Source of the DNA: Sphingomonas edaphi
GTDB taxonomy: Bacteria > Pseudomonadota > Alphaproteobacteria > Sphingomonadales > Sphingomonadaceae
NCBI RefSeq assembly: GCF_003583725.1
Contig: NZ_QXTF01000001.1
Coordinates: 620,001 to 684,000, forward strand
Length of the DNA: 64,000 nucleotides
Direction of reading: 5' to 3'
Position numbers and translations under genes: made by a program. The notes under the pieces were generated by a model, which was given only the letters and a program-made list of their open reading frames with translations, was not told where the DNA came from and made no database searches. How positions within the stretch are numbered: position 1 is the stretch's first letter; every line of letters starts with the position of its first letter. Of the stretch, positions 18,496 through 28,071 are shown piece by piece.

Positions 18496-19277
18496 CAGAG
18501 CCCAACCCCGATCGTACTGCCCCCGTCGACAATCATCGTCTGGCCGGTCATGAAGGTTGATGCAGGTGACGCCAAGTAGACGGCAGCACCGGCAATCTCG
18601 TGCGGTTCCCCGATCCGGCGCAGCGGCGTGCCCCGCGTTACCGCTTTCAGCGTGTCGGGATTCTCCCACAGCGCCTTGGCAAAATCCGTCTTTACTAGCC
18701 CAGGGGCAATGCAGTTCACCCGAACTCCCTTGGGACCGAACTCGGCGGCAAGGTTGCGCGCTAGCTGGAAATCGGCGGCTTTCGATACGTTGTAAGCACC
18801 AATCGTCGTCGAACTGGTGAGTCCGCCGATCGAACTAACGATGATGATCGAGCCCTCGTGCCGTTTCAGCATTTCGGGAGCGACCATTTGGATCAGCCAA
18901 TGGTTGGACAGGACATTATTGTCGAAAATCTTACGGAACTGGTCGTCCGAGATTCCCCCCATCGGCCCGTAATAAGGGTTGGAGGCGGCGTTACAGCAAA
19001 GAATATCGATCTGTCCGAAATGCTGGCGGGCCGTATCGGCAAGATTCTGAAGGGCCTCCTTGTCCGAGATGTTCGCGGCCACCGCGATGGCCGTGCCGTC
19101 CCCGTGCTGCGCGTTGATGGCATGCGCAACTTCGTCGCAGGCGTCCTGTTTCCGGCTCGAAATCACGACCTTCGCGCCATGTTCGGCGAGCGCAGCCGCG
19201 ATGGCGAGGCCAATGCCCCGCGAGGAGCCGGTAACGATGGCCACCTTCCCGGTGAGGTCAAACAGCCGCGGGATCAT
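18495..19277 (-). CDS. SDR family oxidoreductase
   Basis: Short-chain dehydrogenase of 260 residues. Cofactor motif TGSSRGIG with ISSRKQ after beta-2 (arginine/lysine, favouring NADP), [10 protein letters not shown] in place of the usual [12 protein letters not shown] and the catalytic YNVSK. NAAxNP is typical of the dehydrogenase/reductase-4-like SDRs. It is coupled on both sides by 1- and 4-base overlaps, so it belongs to one operon with the acyl-CoA dehydrogenase and the FadJ-like gene. Confidence 0.93.
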   Translation of the reverse strand: MIPRLFDLTGKVAIVTGSSRGIGLAIAAALAEHGAKVVISSRKQDACDEVAHAINAQHGDGTAIAVAANISDKEALQNLADTARQHFGQIDILCCNAASNPYYGPMGGISDDQFRKIFDNNVLSNHWLIQMVAPEMLKRHEGSIIIVSSIGGLTSSTTIGAYNVSKAADFQLARNLAAEFGPKGVRVNCIAPGLVKTDFAKALWENPDTLKAVTRGTPLRRIGEPHEIAGAAVYLASPASTFMTGQTMIVDGGSTIGVGL

Positions 19278-20521
19278 TCCGCCGCCCCGGCGTGTTTGGC
19301 GAACTCCATCAGGGCAATCGACCGATTGTGCACCTCGTCCGGCCCGTCGGCGAGACGCAGGGTACGGATGCCGGCCCAGCTGTGCGCCAACGGCGTGTCC
19401 TGGCTGACCCCGGCCCCACCATGCGCCTGGATCGCGTCGTCGATGACCTTAAGCGCCATGCGCGGCGCTTTGACCTTGATCATTGCAATTTCGGCCTTGG
19501 CGGCCTTGTTGCCGGCCTTATCCATGCGGTCCGCAGCGAGCAGGCAAAGAAGGCGCGTAGAGTCGATCTCAATCCGCGCCTCGGCGACACGCTGTTCCCA
19601 GATGCTGTGGTCGGAAAGCCGCTTGCCGAAGGCCGTCCGTGATTGAAGCCGCCTCGCCATCATTGCCAGTGCCTCTTCGGCCGCACCTATTGTTCGCATA
19701 CAGTGGTGAATTCGGCCCGGCCCGAGGCGGCCCTGCGCAATCTCGAAGCCCCTTCCCTCGCCGAGTAGCAGATTCGATGCCGGAACCCGGACGTCTTTGA
19801 GCTCAATCTCCATGTGGCCATGCGGCGCGTCGTCATAGCCATACACGCTGAGGAAGCGTTCAACGGTGATTCCCGGCGCGTTCATGGGCACCAGGATCAT
19901 GGATTGCTGCTGATGCTTGCGCGCTTCCATGTCGGTTTTGCCCATCAGGATCGCGACCTTGCAGCGGGGATCGCCAGCGCCGCTCGACCACCATTTCTGG
20001 CCATTAATGACATAATCATCGCCGTCGCGATCGATCCGGCATTCGATGTTGGTCGCATCCGACGACGCCACGCCCCGCTCGGTCATCAGAAAAGCTGAAC
20101 GGATCTCCCCACGCATCAGGGGCCCTAACCACTGATCCTTCTGCTCCCGGGTGCCGTAGCGATGCAGCACCTCCATGTTGCCGGTGTCGGGTGCGGAACA
20201 GTTGAACAGTTCCGCCGACCAGAGGAGCCGGCCCATTTCTTCCGCGCACAGCGCATATTCAAGGTTGGTGAGTTGCTCGCCCTCGAACTCGAATGTCTCG
20301 TCGACATGGGCGAGGGCACTGCCCGGCGGCATAAATAGGTTCCACAAGCCCGCGGCCCTCGCCTTTGGCTTCAGATCCTCGATCAGTTGAATCGGCTGCC
20401 ACCGATCCCCGGCATCGACCTGTTTTTTGTAATCGCCGACTCGTGGCCTGACGTTCGCGTCGATGAACTCGCGAACCCGGTCGCGGAAAAAAGACTGGCG
20501 TTCCGTAAGGTCAAAATCCAC
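19274..20521 (-). CDS. Acyl-CoA dehydrogenase family protein (ACAD10/11-like)
   Basis: FAD-dependent acyl-CoA dehydrogenase, 415 residues. It reads VDFDLTERQ from GTG 20521, behind GGGAG eight bases upstream; a TTG at 20563 would add 14 non-conserved residues. Motifs: [17 protein letters not shown] (substrate/FAD loop), [32 protein letters not shown] and the C-terminal [15 protein letters not shown] followed by [13 protein letters not shown]. It is the first gene of a leftward operon with two SDRs and the FadJ-like enzyme. Confidence 0.92.
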   Translation of the reverse strand: MDFDLTERQSFFRDRVREFIDANVRPRVGDYKKQVDAGDRWQPIQLIEDLKPKARAAGLWNLFMPPGSALAHVDETFEFEGEQLTNLEYALCAEEMGRLLWSAELFNCSAPDTGNMEVLHRYGTREQKDQWLGPLMRGEIRSAFLMTERGVASSDATNIECRIDRDGDDYVINGQKWWSSGAGDPRCKVAILMGKTDMEARKHQQQSMILVPMNAPGITVERFLSVYGYDDAPHGHMEIELKDVRVPASNLLLGEGRGFEIAQGRLGPGRIHHCMRTIGAAEEALAMMARRLQSRTAFGKRLSDHSIWEQRVAEARIEIDSTRLLCLLAADRMDKAGNKAAKAEIAMIKVKAPRMALKVIDDAIQAHGGAGVSQDTPLAHSWAGIRTLRLADGPDEVHNRSIALMEFAKHAGAAE

Positions 20522-20600
20522 CGGCAAAGCTCCCGCTTGCGCAAGCCATAAGTCTCGTTCCAAAACGGGCTAGGACTCTGACCGGCGAAGGGCAAGCAAC

Positions 20601-21755
20601 ATGGCAGAAATCGATGATTTCCGGGCCGAAACGCGAAGCTGGCTGGAGGCCAACTGCCCGCCGGAAATGCGAACGCCGATGCGATCCGAAAAGGACGCGT
20701 GCTGGGGCGGCCGCAAATTTGAATTCCAGAGCGACGCCCAAAAGCAATGGCTCGACGCCATGGCATCGCGCGGCTGGACCGTGCCGGACTGGCCACGGGA
20801 GTATGGAGGCGGCGGTCTGTCGGCGGCGGAAAGCAAGGTGCTTAAGGAAGAAATGGCTACCCTCAGCTGCCGTCCGCCGCTGACTAGCTTTGGCATATCG
20901 ATGCTCGGCCCGGCGTTACTGCAATATGGCACGGAGGAGCAGAAAGGGCGCTTTCTCCCGGAGATCGCGCGCGGAGAAATTCGCTGGTGCCAGGGCTATT
21001 CCGAACCAGGCGCCGGCAGCGACCTTGCCGGACTCCAGACCAAGGCCGAGGACAAGGGCGACCATTATCTCGTCAACGGGCAAAAGGTGTGGACCAGCTA
21101 TGCCGATCAAGCCGACTGGATCTTCTGCCTGGTCCGCACTTCCACGGAGTCGAAGCATGGTGGCATCAGCTTCCTGCTGTTCGATATGGAAAGCCCTGGC
21201 GTTTCGACCAAGCCGATCCTGCTGATCAGCGGTTACTCCCCATTCTGCGAAACCTTCTTCGACGATGTTCAGGTACCGAAGGACCAGCTGGTCGGGGAGG
21301 TAAACAAGGGCTGGGATGTCGCCAAATATCTCCTCGGCCATGAGCGGGAAATGATTAGCGGAATGGGCCTCGGCGGCGAGAAACAGGCGTTAGGCAAGGC
21401 GCTCGGAGGAGTCGACGATCCGTTCCTACGCGCTGAAGTTGCAGCGTTCGACGTCGACGCCATCGCGTTTGCCGCGATGAGCGAGCGATTCATCGACCAG
21501 TTGAAAGCTGGCGAAGCACATCCAGCGATGCCCTCTATGATGAAGTATGCGGGCACCGAGCTGAACAAGCGCCGCCATGAGTTGATCATTGCGGCGGGTG
21601 GATCCGACACGCTGGAATGGGACAGCGACCGGTCGAAAGGGGGCAAGGTGGCTCGCGACTGGCTGCGTAGCAAGGCCAATTCGATCGAGGGCGGTACGAG
21701 CGAAATCCAACTCGGAATCGTCGCCAAGCACATCCTCCGCCTGCCCGGAGCCTGA
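20601..21755 (+). CDS. Acyl-CoA dehydrogenase, first subunit of a tandem pair
   Basis: 384-residue acyl-CoA dehydrogenase, divergent from the leftward operon across a 79-base promoter gap. It carries the FAD loop GYSEPGAGSDLAGLQT, GQKVWTSYADQADW and a C-terminal SIEGGTSEIQLGIVAKHILRLPG with the glutamate used in FAD contact. Only three bases separate it from the next dehydrogenase gene. Adjacent non-identical ACAD genes in sterol and side-chain degraders form heterotetramers, so this may be the subunit with most of the active site. Confidence 0.93.
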   Translation: MAEIDDFRAETRSWLEANCPPEMRTPMRSEKDACWGGRKFEFQSDAQKQWLDAMASRGWTVPDWPREYGGGGLSAAESKVLKEEMATLSCRPPLTSFGISMLGPALLQYGTEEQKGRFLPEIARGEIRWCQGYSEPGAGSDLAGLQTKAEDKGDHYLVNGQKVWTSYADQADWIFCLVRTSTESKHGGISFLLFDMESPGVSTKPILLISGYSPFCETFFDDVQVPKDQLVGEVNKGWDVAKYLLGHEREMISGMGLGGEKQALGKALGGVDDPFLRAEVAAFDVDAIAFAAMSERFIDQLKAGEAHPAMPSMMKYAGTELNKRRHELIIAAGGSDTLEWDSDRSKGGKVARDWLRSKANSIEGGTSEIQLGIVAKHILRLPGA

Positions 21756-21758
21756 CTC

Positions 21759-22889
21759 ATGATGACCCTGACCGACGACCAGCGCATGCTCCAGGAAAGT
21801 GTCCGGCCATTCATGGCAGAAGAGGGCGCGATCAAGAAGCAGCTCCGCCATTGGCGCGACATCAACTGCAAGGATGGCTTCGGCCATGGGCTGTGGAAAC
21901 AGTTCGCCGAACTCGGCCTGACCGGAATCCTGATTCCGGAGGGTCAGGGCGGCGCGGGCCTGGGCCAAGTGGAAGCAGGTATCGTGCTGGAGGAAATCGG
22001 CCGCAACCTCACGCCCTCCCCTTTCCTCACGACTGCGGTCGCCGCTGTGCGGGCGCTTGAAGGATCAGCGCAGGCCGACCGCTGGTATCCCGGCATTGTA
22101 TCCGGCGATGTCGTTTTTGCACTGGCGATTGACGAGGGTCGGAGTCACAACCCGTTGGCTACGTCTTGCCTTGCCCAGCGATCCGGCAATGGCTTTTCCT
22201 TAAGTGGTGCCAAACAGTTCGTCGTGCATGGCGCTAGCGCGGATGTTATTCTTGTGGCGGCGCGCACGGCAGGTTTAGCAGGAGAGATCGAGGGTCTGAC
22301 TCTCTTCGCCGTCGAACGCGACGCAAGGGGATTGGGAATTGAGAACGTCGCGCTCGCAGACTCCTCGAAGGCCGCGCGGCTTGCGCTCGACAATGTCGAA
22401 GTGGACGCGGACGCCGTCATCGGCGAAGTTGACGGCGGCTGGGCGCCGCTGGCGCGTGCAGTGAACGCTGGACGAGCTGGCGCTTCGTCTGAATTGATCG
22501 GCGTCGCCACCGGAGCCAGTGAATTGACCTTTGACTATCTGCGGCAGCGCAAGCAATTCGGTAGGCTGATCGGGGAATTCCAAGCGCTGCAGCATCGCGC
22601 CGCGCATCTATACGGCGAAATCGAGATCGCCCGTGCCGCCGCGCTGAAGTCGGCACAATTGCTGGACGCGAACGATCCCCGTGCCGAACTTATGACCTCG
22701 GTCGCTAAGGCAAAGGCGTCGCGCACGGCTGCGCTTGCAGTGCAGGAAGGCGTTCAGATGCATGGCGGCATCGGCATGACTGACGAACATGACATCGGCT
22801 TCTATATGAAGCGGGAGGCTGTGCTTTCCGAACTCTTCGGCGGCCCGCGGTTCCACGCAACATTGGTCGCTGAACTCAGCGGCTACTGA
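21759..22889 (+). CDS. Acyl-CoA dehydrogenase, second subunit of a tandem pair
   Basis: 376-residue acyl-CoA dehydrogenase-like protein, ATG 21759 (a second ATG follows at 21762). The N-terminal helical domain, ILIPEGQGGAGLG and QRKQFGRLIGEFQALQHRAA are typical. The C-terminus (QMHGGIGMTDEHDIGFYMKR) lacks the GTSEIQ-type motif present in its neighbour, and the middle FAD loop is poorly conserved. These gaps fit the partner subunit of a heteromeric enzyme. The end overlaps the convergent thioesterase by 7 bases. Confidence 0.9.
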   Translation: MMTLTDDQRMLQESVRPFMAEEGAIKKQLRHWRDINCKDGFGHGLWKQFAELGLTGILIPEGQGGAGLGQVEAGIVLEEIGRNLTPSPFLTTAVAAVRALEGSAQADRWYPGIVSGDVVFALAIDEGRSHNPLATSCLAQRSGNGFSLSGAKQFVVHGASADVILVAARTAGLAGEIEGLTLFAVERDARGLGIENVALADSSKAARLALDNVEVDADAVIGEVDGGWAPLARAVNAGRAGASSELIGVATGASELTFDYLRQRKQFGRLIGEFQALQHRAAHLYGEIEIARAAALKSAQLLDANDPRAELMTSVAKAKASRTAALAVQEGVQMHGGIGMTDEHDIGFYMKREAVLSELFGGPRFHATLVAELSGY

Positions 22890-23266
22890 CTCCGGTCCAG
22901 CAAGAAGTTGATCCTGGCCGACGCAATCGGCCTAGCACGATCCTGCTGCCAGGCGAATGCCTCGACATTGGCCATCCGCTTGCCGAGCCGCTCGATGATC
23001 GCCTCTGCGAACGTGTCTCCGGGGGTTCCGCCCCGCATATAGTCGACCGTCACGGTAATCGGCTTCATGCGCACGTTACTCTCGCCGATTTCTCTCGCAA
23101 GGGCGGTGAAGGCGGCGAATTCCAGCAGGCCCGCAATGGCGCCGCCGTGGAGGAAGCCCGGCCGCCCGATAACATCGTCATGGAATGGCATGGCGAAGCG
23201 TAAGGCACCGTTTTCTGTCGCGGTGCTGAGACGCAGCAATTGGGCATAGGGCGGAAGTCCGGTCAC
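22883..23266 (-). CDS. PaaI/hotdog-fold thioesterase
   Basis: Hotdog-fold acyl-CoA thioesterase of 127 residues, starting at GTG 23266. The family core is GRPGFLHGGAIAGLLEFAAF; the HGG segment and the glutamate in the following helix form the active site in PaaI-like enzymes. TVDYMRGGTPGDTFAEA is the conserved strand. It probably releases acyl or arylacyl groups from CoA in connection with the neighbouring acyl-CoA dehydrogenases. Confidence 0.87.
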   Translation of the reverse strand: MTGLPPYAQLLRLSTATENGALRFAMPFHDDVIGRPGFLHGGAIAGLLEFAAFTALAREIGESNVRMKPITVTVDYMRGGTPGDTFAEAIIERLGKRMANVEAFAWQQDRARPIASARINFLLDRSQ

Positions 23267-23297
23267 AATGACGCCTTAGCGCGCATGACGGGCAAGG

Positions 23298-23447
23298 TCA
23301 GCCCTTCGTCTTGTACCCGCAGACGATCCCCAGCACGAAGGAAGTGAATAGCGCGAGTTGCACCCTTCCCGAAGGATCGGACCAGTGGAAATAGTCCCCG
23401 CCCCAACCGAACAGCCAGACAAACATCATGGCAGCAATGGCGACCAT
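23298..23447 (-). CDS. Small two-helix membrane protein, unknown function
   Basis: 49 residues from ATG 23447, behind a strong AGGGAGGGGAG ribosome site. It has two predicted membrane helices: residues 2-14 (VAIAAMMFVWLFG) and about 27-43 (VQLALFTSFVLGIVCG). A short polar loop, GGDYFHWSDPSG, joins them, and a lysine tail follows. Small proteins of this type are common in sphingomonads without assigned function. A longer start at 23546 adds an implausible polar segment. It lies upstream of the thioesterase on the same strand. Confidence 0.6.
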   Translation of the reverse strand: MVAIAAMMFVWLFGWGGDYFHWSDPSGRVQLALFTSFVLGIVCGYKTKG

Positions 23448-23594
23448 CGATGCTGCTCCCCTCCCTCGCGCTGAGCCAAGATCGACCTGCGCATCCCATT
23501 TTAGAGCGGTTAGTGGTAAAAAATCGGTAAAGCTTGCCCCGAACATGCGCTCGGGCCATAGGGCGCGGCAACCGCTTCGTTAGAGGGTAAATCA

Positions 23595-23831
23595 ATGAAA
23601 GCCCGCGTCTTCGTAACCTTGAAACCCGGCGTGCTCGACCCGCAGGGCAAGGCGATCCACCACGCTCTGGAAGGCCTAGGGTTCAGCGGCGTATCGGACG
23701 TTCGGGCGGGTAAGCTGATCGAACTCGATCTCGCCGACGGCACCAGCGACGAGGACATCGAGGCGATGTGCCGCAAGCTTTTGGCCAACACGGTCATCGA
23801 GAATTTCAAGATCGAGAAACAGGCAGCCTAA
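23595..23831 (+). CDS. purS: Phosphoribosylformylglycinamidine synthase subunit PurS
   Basis: 78-residue PurS, which bridges PurQ and PurL in the three-part FGAM synthase of purine biosynthesis. The sequence is full length: [20 protein letters not shown] at the start and [12 protein letters not shown] at the end. Its stop is one base before the purQ start, so the two are coupled. purL is not in this window. Confidence 0.97.
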   Translation: MKARVFVTLKPGVLDPQGKAIHHALEGLGFSGVSDVRAGKLIELDLADGTSDEDIEAMCRKLLANTVIENFKIEKQAA

Positions 23832-23832
23832 C

Positions 23833-24498
23833 ATGAAGAGCGCGGTCCTCGTCTTTCCAGGATCCAATTGCGACCGCGACCTTGCGGTTGCAATCCGCGA
23901 GGTAACGGGGCGCGATCCTGCGATGGTTTGGCACCGGGACAGCGAACTCCCCGTCGGTACCGACTTCGTCGCCATTCCCGGCGGCTTTTCATACGGCGAC
24001 TATCTTCGTTCCGGCGCAATGGCGGCAAGGTCACCCATCATGCGTGCGGTCGGTGACGCCGCCGCAAGGGGGGTGCCGGTGTTGGGCATCTGCAACGGCT
24101 TTCAGGTGCTGACCGAAGCCGGGCTCCTTCCAGGCGCCCTGATGCGCAATGCGGGCTTGCACTTCGTTTGCCGTCCCGTTGCATTGCGGGTCGAAAACAG
24201 CCAGTCGATCTTTACCAACGGTTACGCCGCCGGCGAGCAGATCACGATCCCCGTCGCCCACCATGACGGCAACTATCAGGCCGACCCCGAAACACTTGAC
24301 CGGCTCGAGGGCGATGGTCGCGTTGCCTTCCGGTACATGGGGCCCGTCAACGGCTCCGCTCGCAATATTGCGGGCATCCTCAACGTGTCGGGTAACGTGC
24401 TCGGTATGATGCCCCATCCCGAACGGGCCCTGGAAGCCGCGCATGGCAACACTGAAGGCAGACGCCTCTTTGAAGGACTGCTGGACGCGGTCGCGTAA
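23833..24498 (+). CDS. purQ: Phosphoribosylformylglycinamidine synthase subunit PurQ
   Basis: Glutaminase subunit, 221 residues, supplying ammonia to PurL for FGAR to FGAM conversion. Class I amidotransferase features: FPGSNCDRD at the N-terminus, nucleophile cysteine in [10 protein letters not shown], and the histidine/glutamate pair in [10 protein letters not shown]. The ATG lies one base after the purS stop. Confidence 0.97.
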   Translation: MKSAVLVFPGSNCDRDLAVAIREVTGRDPAMVWHRDSELPVGTDFVAIPGGFSYGDYLRSGAMAARSPIMRAVGDAAARGVPVLGICNGFQVLTEAGLLPGALMRNAGLHFVCRPVALRVENSQSIFTNGYAAGEQITIPVAHHDGNYQADPETLDRLEGDGRVAFRYMGPVNGSARNIAGILNVSGNVLGMMPHPERALEAAHGNTEGRRLFEGLLDAVA

Positions 24499-24614
24499 TT
24501 CGATAAGACCTCAAACTCGGGGCCGGCCATCCGCCCGAAGTGGGTCGTATTAGGCTCGCGCCGGCCGTTCTGCCTTGCGGCGCTTGACGCCGAGACATAA
24601 GCGCATTTCATCGC

Positions 24615-24691
24615 GCGCCCGTAGCTCAGCTGGATAGAGCACGTGCCTTCTAAGCATGAGGTCGCTGGTTCGAATCCAGCCGGGCGCGCCA
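24615..24691 (+). tRNA. tRNA-Arg (anticodon TCT)
   Basis: The acceptor stem GCGCCCG pairs with CGGGCGC, followed by discriminator G and encoded CCA (24689-24691). The D arm is GCTC-AGCTGGATA-GAGC. The anticodon stem CGTGC/GCATG (one G-T wobble) closes the loop CTTCTAA, giving TCT, which reads AGA. The T arm GCTGG-TTCGAAT-CCAGC is perfect. Confidence 0.97.
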
Positions 24692-24782
24692 ATTTCTGCC
24701 CGCTCGCGGTCGACCCGTTGTCAAAAAGTTGGCCGCCGCCCCGCCGGGATGATTGGGGTGAACAGGACGGCGGCCGCGGGCG

Positions 24783-27700
24783 TTACAGACCTAAAACAAG
24801 GCTCGCCCGAGCTGATATCCCAACGCGATCCTCGCGCTCCTCTGCTCCCACTTCGCCGGAAAGTCGGAACCCAGGACTTCCGCCAATACCGCGTAGGCGC
24901 CCGACCCAGCCACTTTCCCGGTCTTCGGGCTCCAGTACAAATGGGTCGCCGTTCGCGAAATGCGCGGTCGTGTTACCGAGAGAGCCGCCCAAGATCTGGC
25001 GACGTCCTGCTTCCGCTTCGAGCCGAAAGTAGCTGTCTCCCGCCCGTTCTCCGCCAAATTCGAAGCCCGCTGCGATCAGGGCATTGGCCGCAAATTCATC
25101 GCTCTTGCGCTTCGCGACCGTCAGGTCGAGGGCCGTACCTCCGCCCTTTTCCGTGTAGCTACCCTCGTTCAACCGATAATATTCGACGCCTGCCGACGGT
25201 CGAACAAAAAATGATCCGGCCCACAACTCCTGCGATGCGTTAGCTGATGCGGAGAAGAGCGACCCCGTCCAGCTTCCCTCCATCTTCCGCTCAACGGGGG
25301 TTGGCCCCTCGATCGAACGGAAGTAACGCGTGCCGTCGAAGTCGATGAACGAGTAGCTGGCGCGCGCGACAGCCTGCAGCCCCCCCCTTCGAACATGCCA
25401 GTAACCGGCGAGGGAATATTGGTTCGCGTTTACGGTGTTGTCGGTCGATCGGTCGTCGTCCTTACCCCACATATAGCTGATCGAGGCGCCCAGCCTGCCG
25501 AGCGGCGTGGCAAAGTCGGCGCCGCCGGCAACGCCCCAGCCGCCGATCTTGTAGCCTGCAGTGTCGCCGACGCTCTTCGATGAGCCCCAAGCCAACTGCG
25601 TCGCCCAGACGTTTACGCCGCCGTCGACGTTATGGGGGCCGGCTGGGTCGTTGAGCATCCTCGCAGCGGTGCGTTCACCCATCGTGACGGCCTCGAACGT
25701 GCCGCCAGCATGGTCGGGCAGCATTTGCTGCAAGGAAGCGATGAAGCCCGCCTGATCTTCAATGGCGAGGAAGGACCCTCCAACAGCCGCGTCCGTGCCG
25801 ATGGCGTTGTAAACCGCCGCATAGGCCGCGCTCTCGGATCGGTTGAGACCCAACTCGGCAGCAGACTTACGAACGATGTCCACCGCGACCTGATTACCGG
25901 TCACCATTAGCGATCCCTTGTAGAGGAAAGGCAGTAGGGTCGTGTTCGCCGTCAGGTTCGATCCGCCGGTCAATCCGCCAGCGTCGATGACAACATAATG
26001 GCCCTCGGCCTGGGCGACATTTGCCACCGTCAACTGCAACTTCGAGTTCGCACCGAAAACGGCGTTCCCGCTTACCGTGAGGCTGCTAGACGCCCCGGCC
26101 GTTTTGTCGAGCAAAAGACCGATGGTTCCACCATCCGTTACGCTCAACGAAGCGATCGACGCAGCCTTGACCACCCCAAAGGTTCCCTTCTGCACGGACA
26201 CGGCGAGACCGGAGGCGTTGCTCAATTGTCCGGTAAAGCTCGAGGTCCCCGCAATAGACAGCATGTCGGCTCCGCCCCCGAAGTCGACTGAGCCAGCAAA
26301 AATCGCAGTGCCGGACGTCGAAATCGCGTCTGACCCGTTGCCGAACGTCAGCTTTCCAGCGGCTTTGGCGTCGCCCGACAGAAGGAAGCCATTGTTGCCG
26401 GCTCCAAAGGTAACATTGCTGGTTAGCGTACCATCCGCGACATCAAGCGTATCGCTGCCGGTTCCAAAGCGGATGTCTCCTACAATCGATGGTGCTGCGA
26501 AGGTCGCCGCTACCGCCGTCTGACGGATCATTGCGCCGGACGAATTGGCGCTCATGTCTATGGCAACATTTCGCGTCGACGCAGCCTCTGCGCCTATCGC
26601 GCTGATCGACCCACTGTTCTCGACAAGCGCCAAGGTTCCCGAGCGATCGATGATTGCCGTGGCGCTACCGGTTGGGCCGCTGACGCCCGCCTTTATCTCT
26701 CCACTGTTGCGCAGGATGGGGAGGCTCGCCCCTGCCGCAATGTCGACTGCCGTGGCGTTGGATTGCGCCGTGTTGCCACTCGAAGCGAGGAGCTTGCCGG
26801 CATTCCGAAGCTCGGGGGTCGATGTTCCACTGCCAATCCGTACGGCCGTCGCCGACCGGTCGAGCGATTTCGCTTGGATGGCGCCGCTGACCCCAATACC
26901 ATTGGCAATCGCGACCGCACCGCCCATACCGCCAATCTGAAGGCCATTGCCGTCGACGCCGGTATAAACGCCTTCGCCCGAGATGACACCGTCAATGATC
27001 AAGCCAAAACCGGTGCCTGTTCCACTGGTCGCGCCAATATCGACAGCATTCGCCGACCCGATCCGCATCGCCGGGGCGGCTCCGTATGAAACAACTGCGG
27101 CGGAGCCCTCCTTGGCGTCTTCGATGCCGTCGTCGTCCTCGTCATTATCTGAGGCGCTTTGGTCCTTGGGTGCCACCGCGAGGATGATCCCGTTAGCAAC
27201 GTCACCTTCAATAGACACTGCAGGACCGCCCTGCAGAAGGTCATCTGCATCGAGCTTTGACGGGTCGGAGGGGGATTGGGAATACCGATAGCCGGTGGCC
27301 GCAATCTTTCCTTGAATCACCATTGATCCGGTCACATCCCCGGTCGATCGAACCGCAGTGCTGCCCTGGCCCTGTACATTTATCGTCCCCGCCAGCCGCA
27401 CGCTGCCAGCCACATCTGCGAGGCTGATGCCAACGGAGTTATTGCCGAGCACTGTTGTCGTGCCGTCGTGCCGGAAATTTCCTGTCAGCGATCCACCGAC
27501 GACAATCCCACCACTATTATTACCCTCGACAGTCACCGTCCCGCTGTTGACGATATTGCCCGTGAAGGCTCCGGTCGTGCGAATGCCGAAGCGATTGCTC
27601 CCTGTCGCGAATGGGCCATCCAGGTCGCCGTCATTATCCGCATCCGTCGGCGCATACGGTTCATCGACGATGATTTTTCCGCTGTTGGTGATCGCACCGG

Positions 27701-27977
27701 TCACTCCACCGAGAACTTCGATGCCAACAGCCCCTAACACATTGCCGATCTGGATCGTGCCTGCGTTCGTGAGTTTGTTGTTGCTGTCGATGATAATCGC
27801 GCTGGGGCCGGACGACGTCACCGACCCGCTCGAAGTGATAGAGATATCGTCGGGAGTTCCCGCTTTGACTGTGGAAGTACGAACGGTTCCGGTTACCGCA
27901 GTTGAGATGGTCGTTTCCGCCGCCAACGGCGAAGCAAGCGCGGCGAGGCAGGTCGAGGCGAAAAGAAGATAACGCAT
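24783..27977 (-). CDS. Autotransporter domain-containing protein
   Basis: Type V secreted protein of 1064 residues. The signal peptide is residues 1-20 (ending SPLAAE). The passenger (about 21-780) is built of short glycine/threonine/asparagine-rich repeats (NSGTVTVEGNNSGGIVVGG and similar), as in beta-helix passengers. It also holds two aspartate-rich calcium-type inserts, DADNDGDLDG and SDNDEDDDGIEDAKEG. The autotransporter beta-barrel covers about 790-1064 and starts around NVWATQLAWGSSK. It ends in SLVLGL, so the last residue is not the usual aromatic. It lies 94 bases after the TonB receptor on the same strand, behind AAAGGGAATTC. Confidence 0.9.
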   Translation of the reverse strand: MRYLLFASTCLAALASPLAAETTISTAVTGTVRTSTVKAGTPDDISITSSGSVTSSGPSAIIIDSNNKLTNAGTIQIGNVLGAVGIEVLGGVTGAITNSGKIIVDEPYAPTDADNDGDLDGPFATGSNRFGIRTTGAFTGNIVNSGTVTVEGNNSGGIVVGGSLTGNFRHDGTTTVLGNNSVGISLADVAGSVRLAGTINVQGQGSTAVRSTGDVTGSMVIQGKIAATGYRYSQSPSDPSKLDADDLLQGGPAVSIEGDVANGIILAVAPKDQSASDNDEDDDGIEDAKEGSAAVVSYGAAPAMRIGSANAVDIGATSGTGTGFGLIIDGVISGEGVYTGVDGNGLQIGGMGGAVAIANGIGVSGAIQAKSLDRSATAVRIGSGTSTPELRNAGKLLASSGNTAQSNATAVDIAAGASLPILRNSGEIKAGVSGPTGSATAIIDRSGTLALVENSGSISAIGAEAASTRNVAIDMSANSSGAMIRQTAVAATFAAPSIVGDIRFGTGSDTLDVADGTLTSNVTFGAGNNGFLLSGDAKAAGKLTFGNGSDAISTSGTAIFAGSVDFGGGADMLSIAGTSSFTGQLSNASGLAVSVQKGTFGVVKAASIASLSVTDGGTIGLLLDKTAGASSSLTVSGNAVFGANSKLQLTVANVAQAEGHYVVIDAGGLTGGSNLTANTTLLPFLYKGSLMVTGNQVAVDIVRKSAAELGLNRSESAAYAAVYNAIGTDAAVGGSFLAIEDQAGFIASLQQMLPDHAGGTFEAVTMGERTAARMLNDPAGPHNVDGGVNVWATQLAWGSSKSVGDTAGYKIGGWGVAGGADFATPLGRLGASISYMWGKDDDRSTDNTVNANQYSLAGYWHVRRGGLQAVARASYSFIDFDGTRYFRSIEGPTPVERKMEGSWTGSLFSASANASQELWAGSFFVRPSAGVEYYRLNEGSYTEKGGGTALDLTVAKRKSDEFAANALIAAGFEFGGERAGDSYFRLEAEAGRRQILGGSLGNTTAHFANGDPFVLEPEDRESGWVGRLRGIGGSPGFRLSGEVGAEEREDRVGISARASLVLGL

Positions 27978-28071
27978 GAATTCCCTTTGGCGGCTGATGA
28001 GCGCCCTCCCCCACTGGATCAGGCTTCAGCATGTCAGACGGAGTCGCCGGGGAACTGCCTTGAAAAAATCT

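Noticed and set aside
24521-24566. GGCCGGC/GCCGGCC repeat after purQ as a terminator
   Set aside because: The loop is about 30 bases and no T run follows, so it is not convincing.
24692-24782. Integration site (att) downstream of tRNA-Arg
   Set aside because: tRNA genes are common integration points, but no integrase, direct repeat of the tRNA end or change in composition follows; the next feature is a chromosomal autotransporter.
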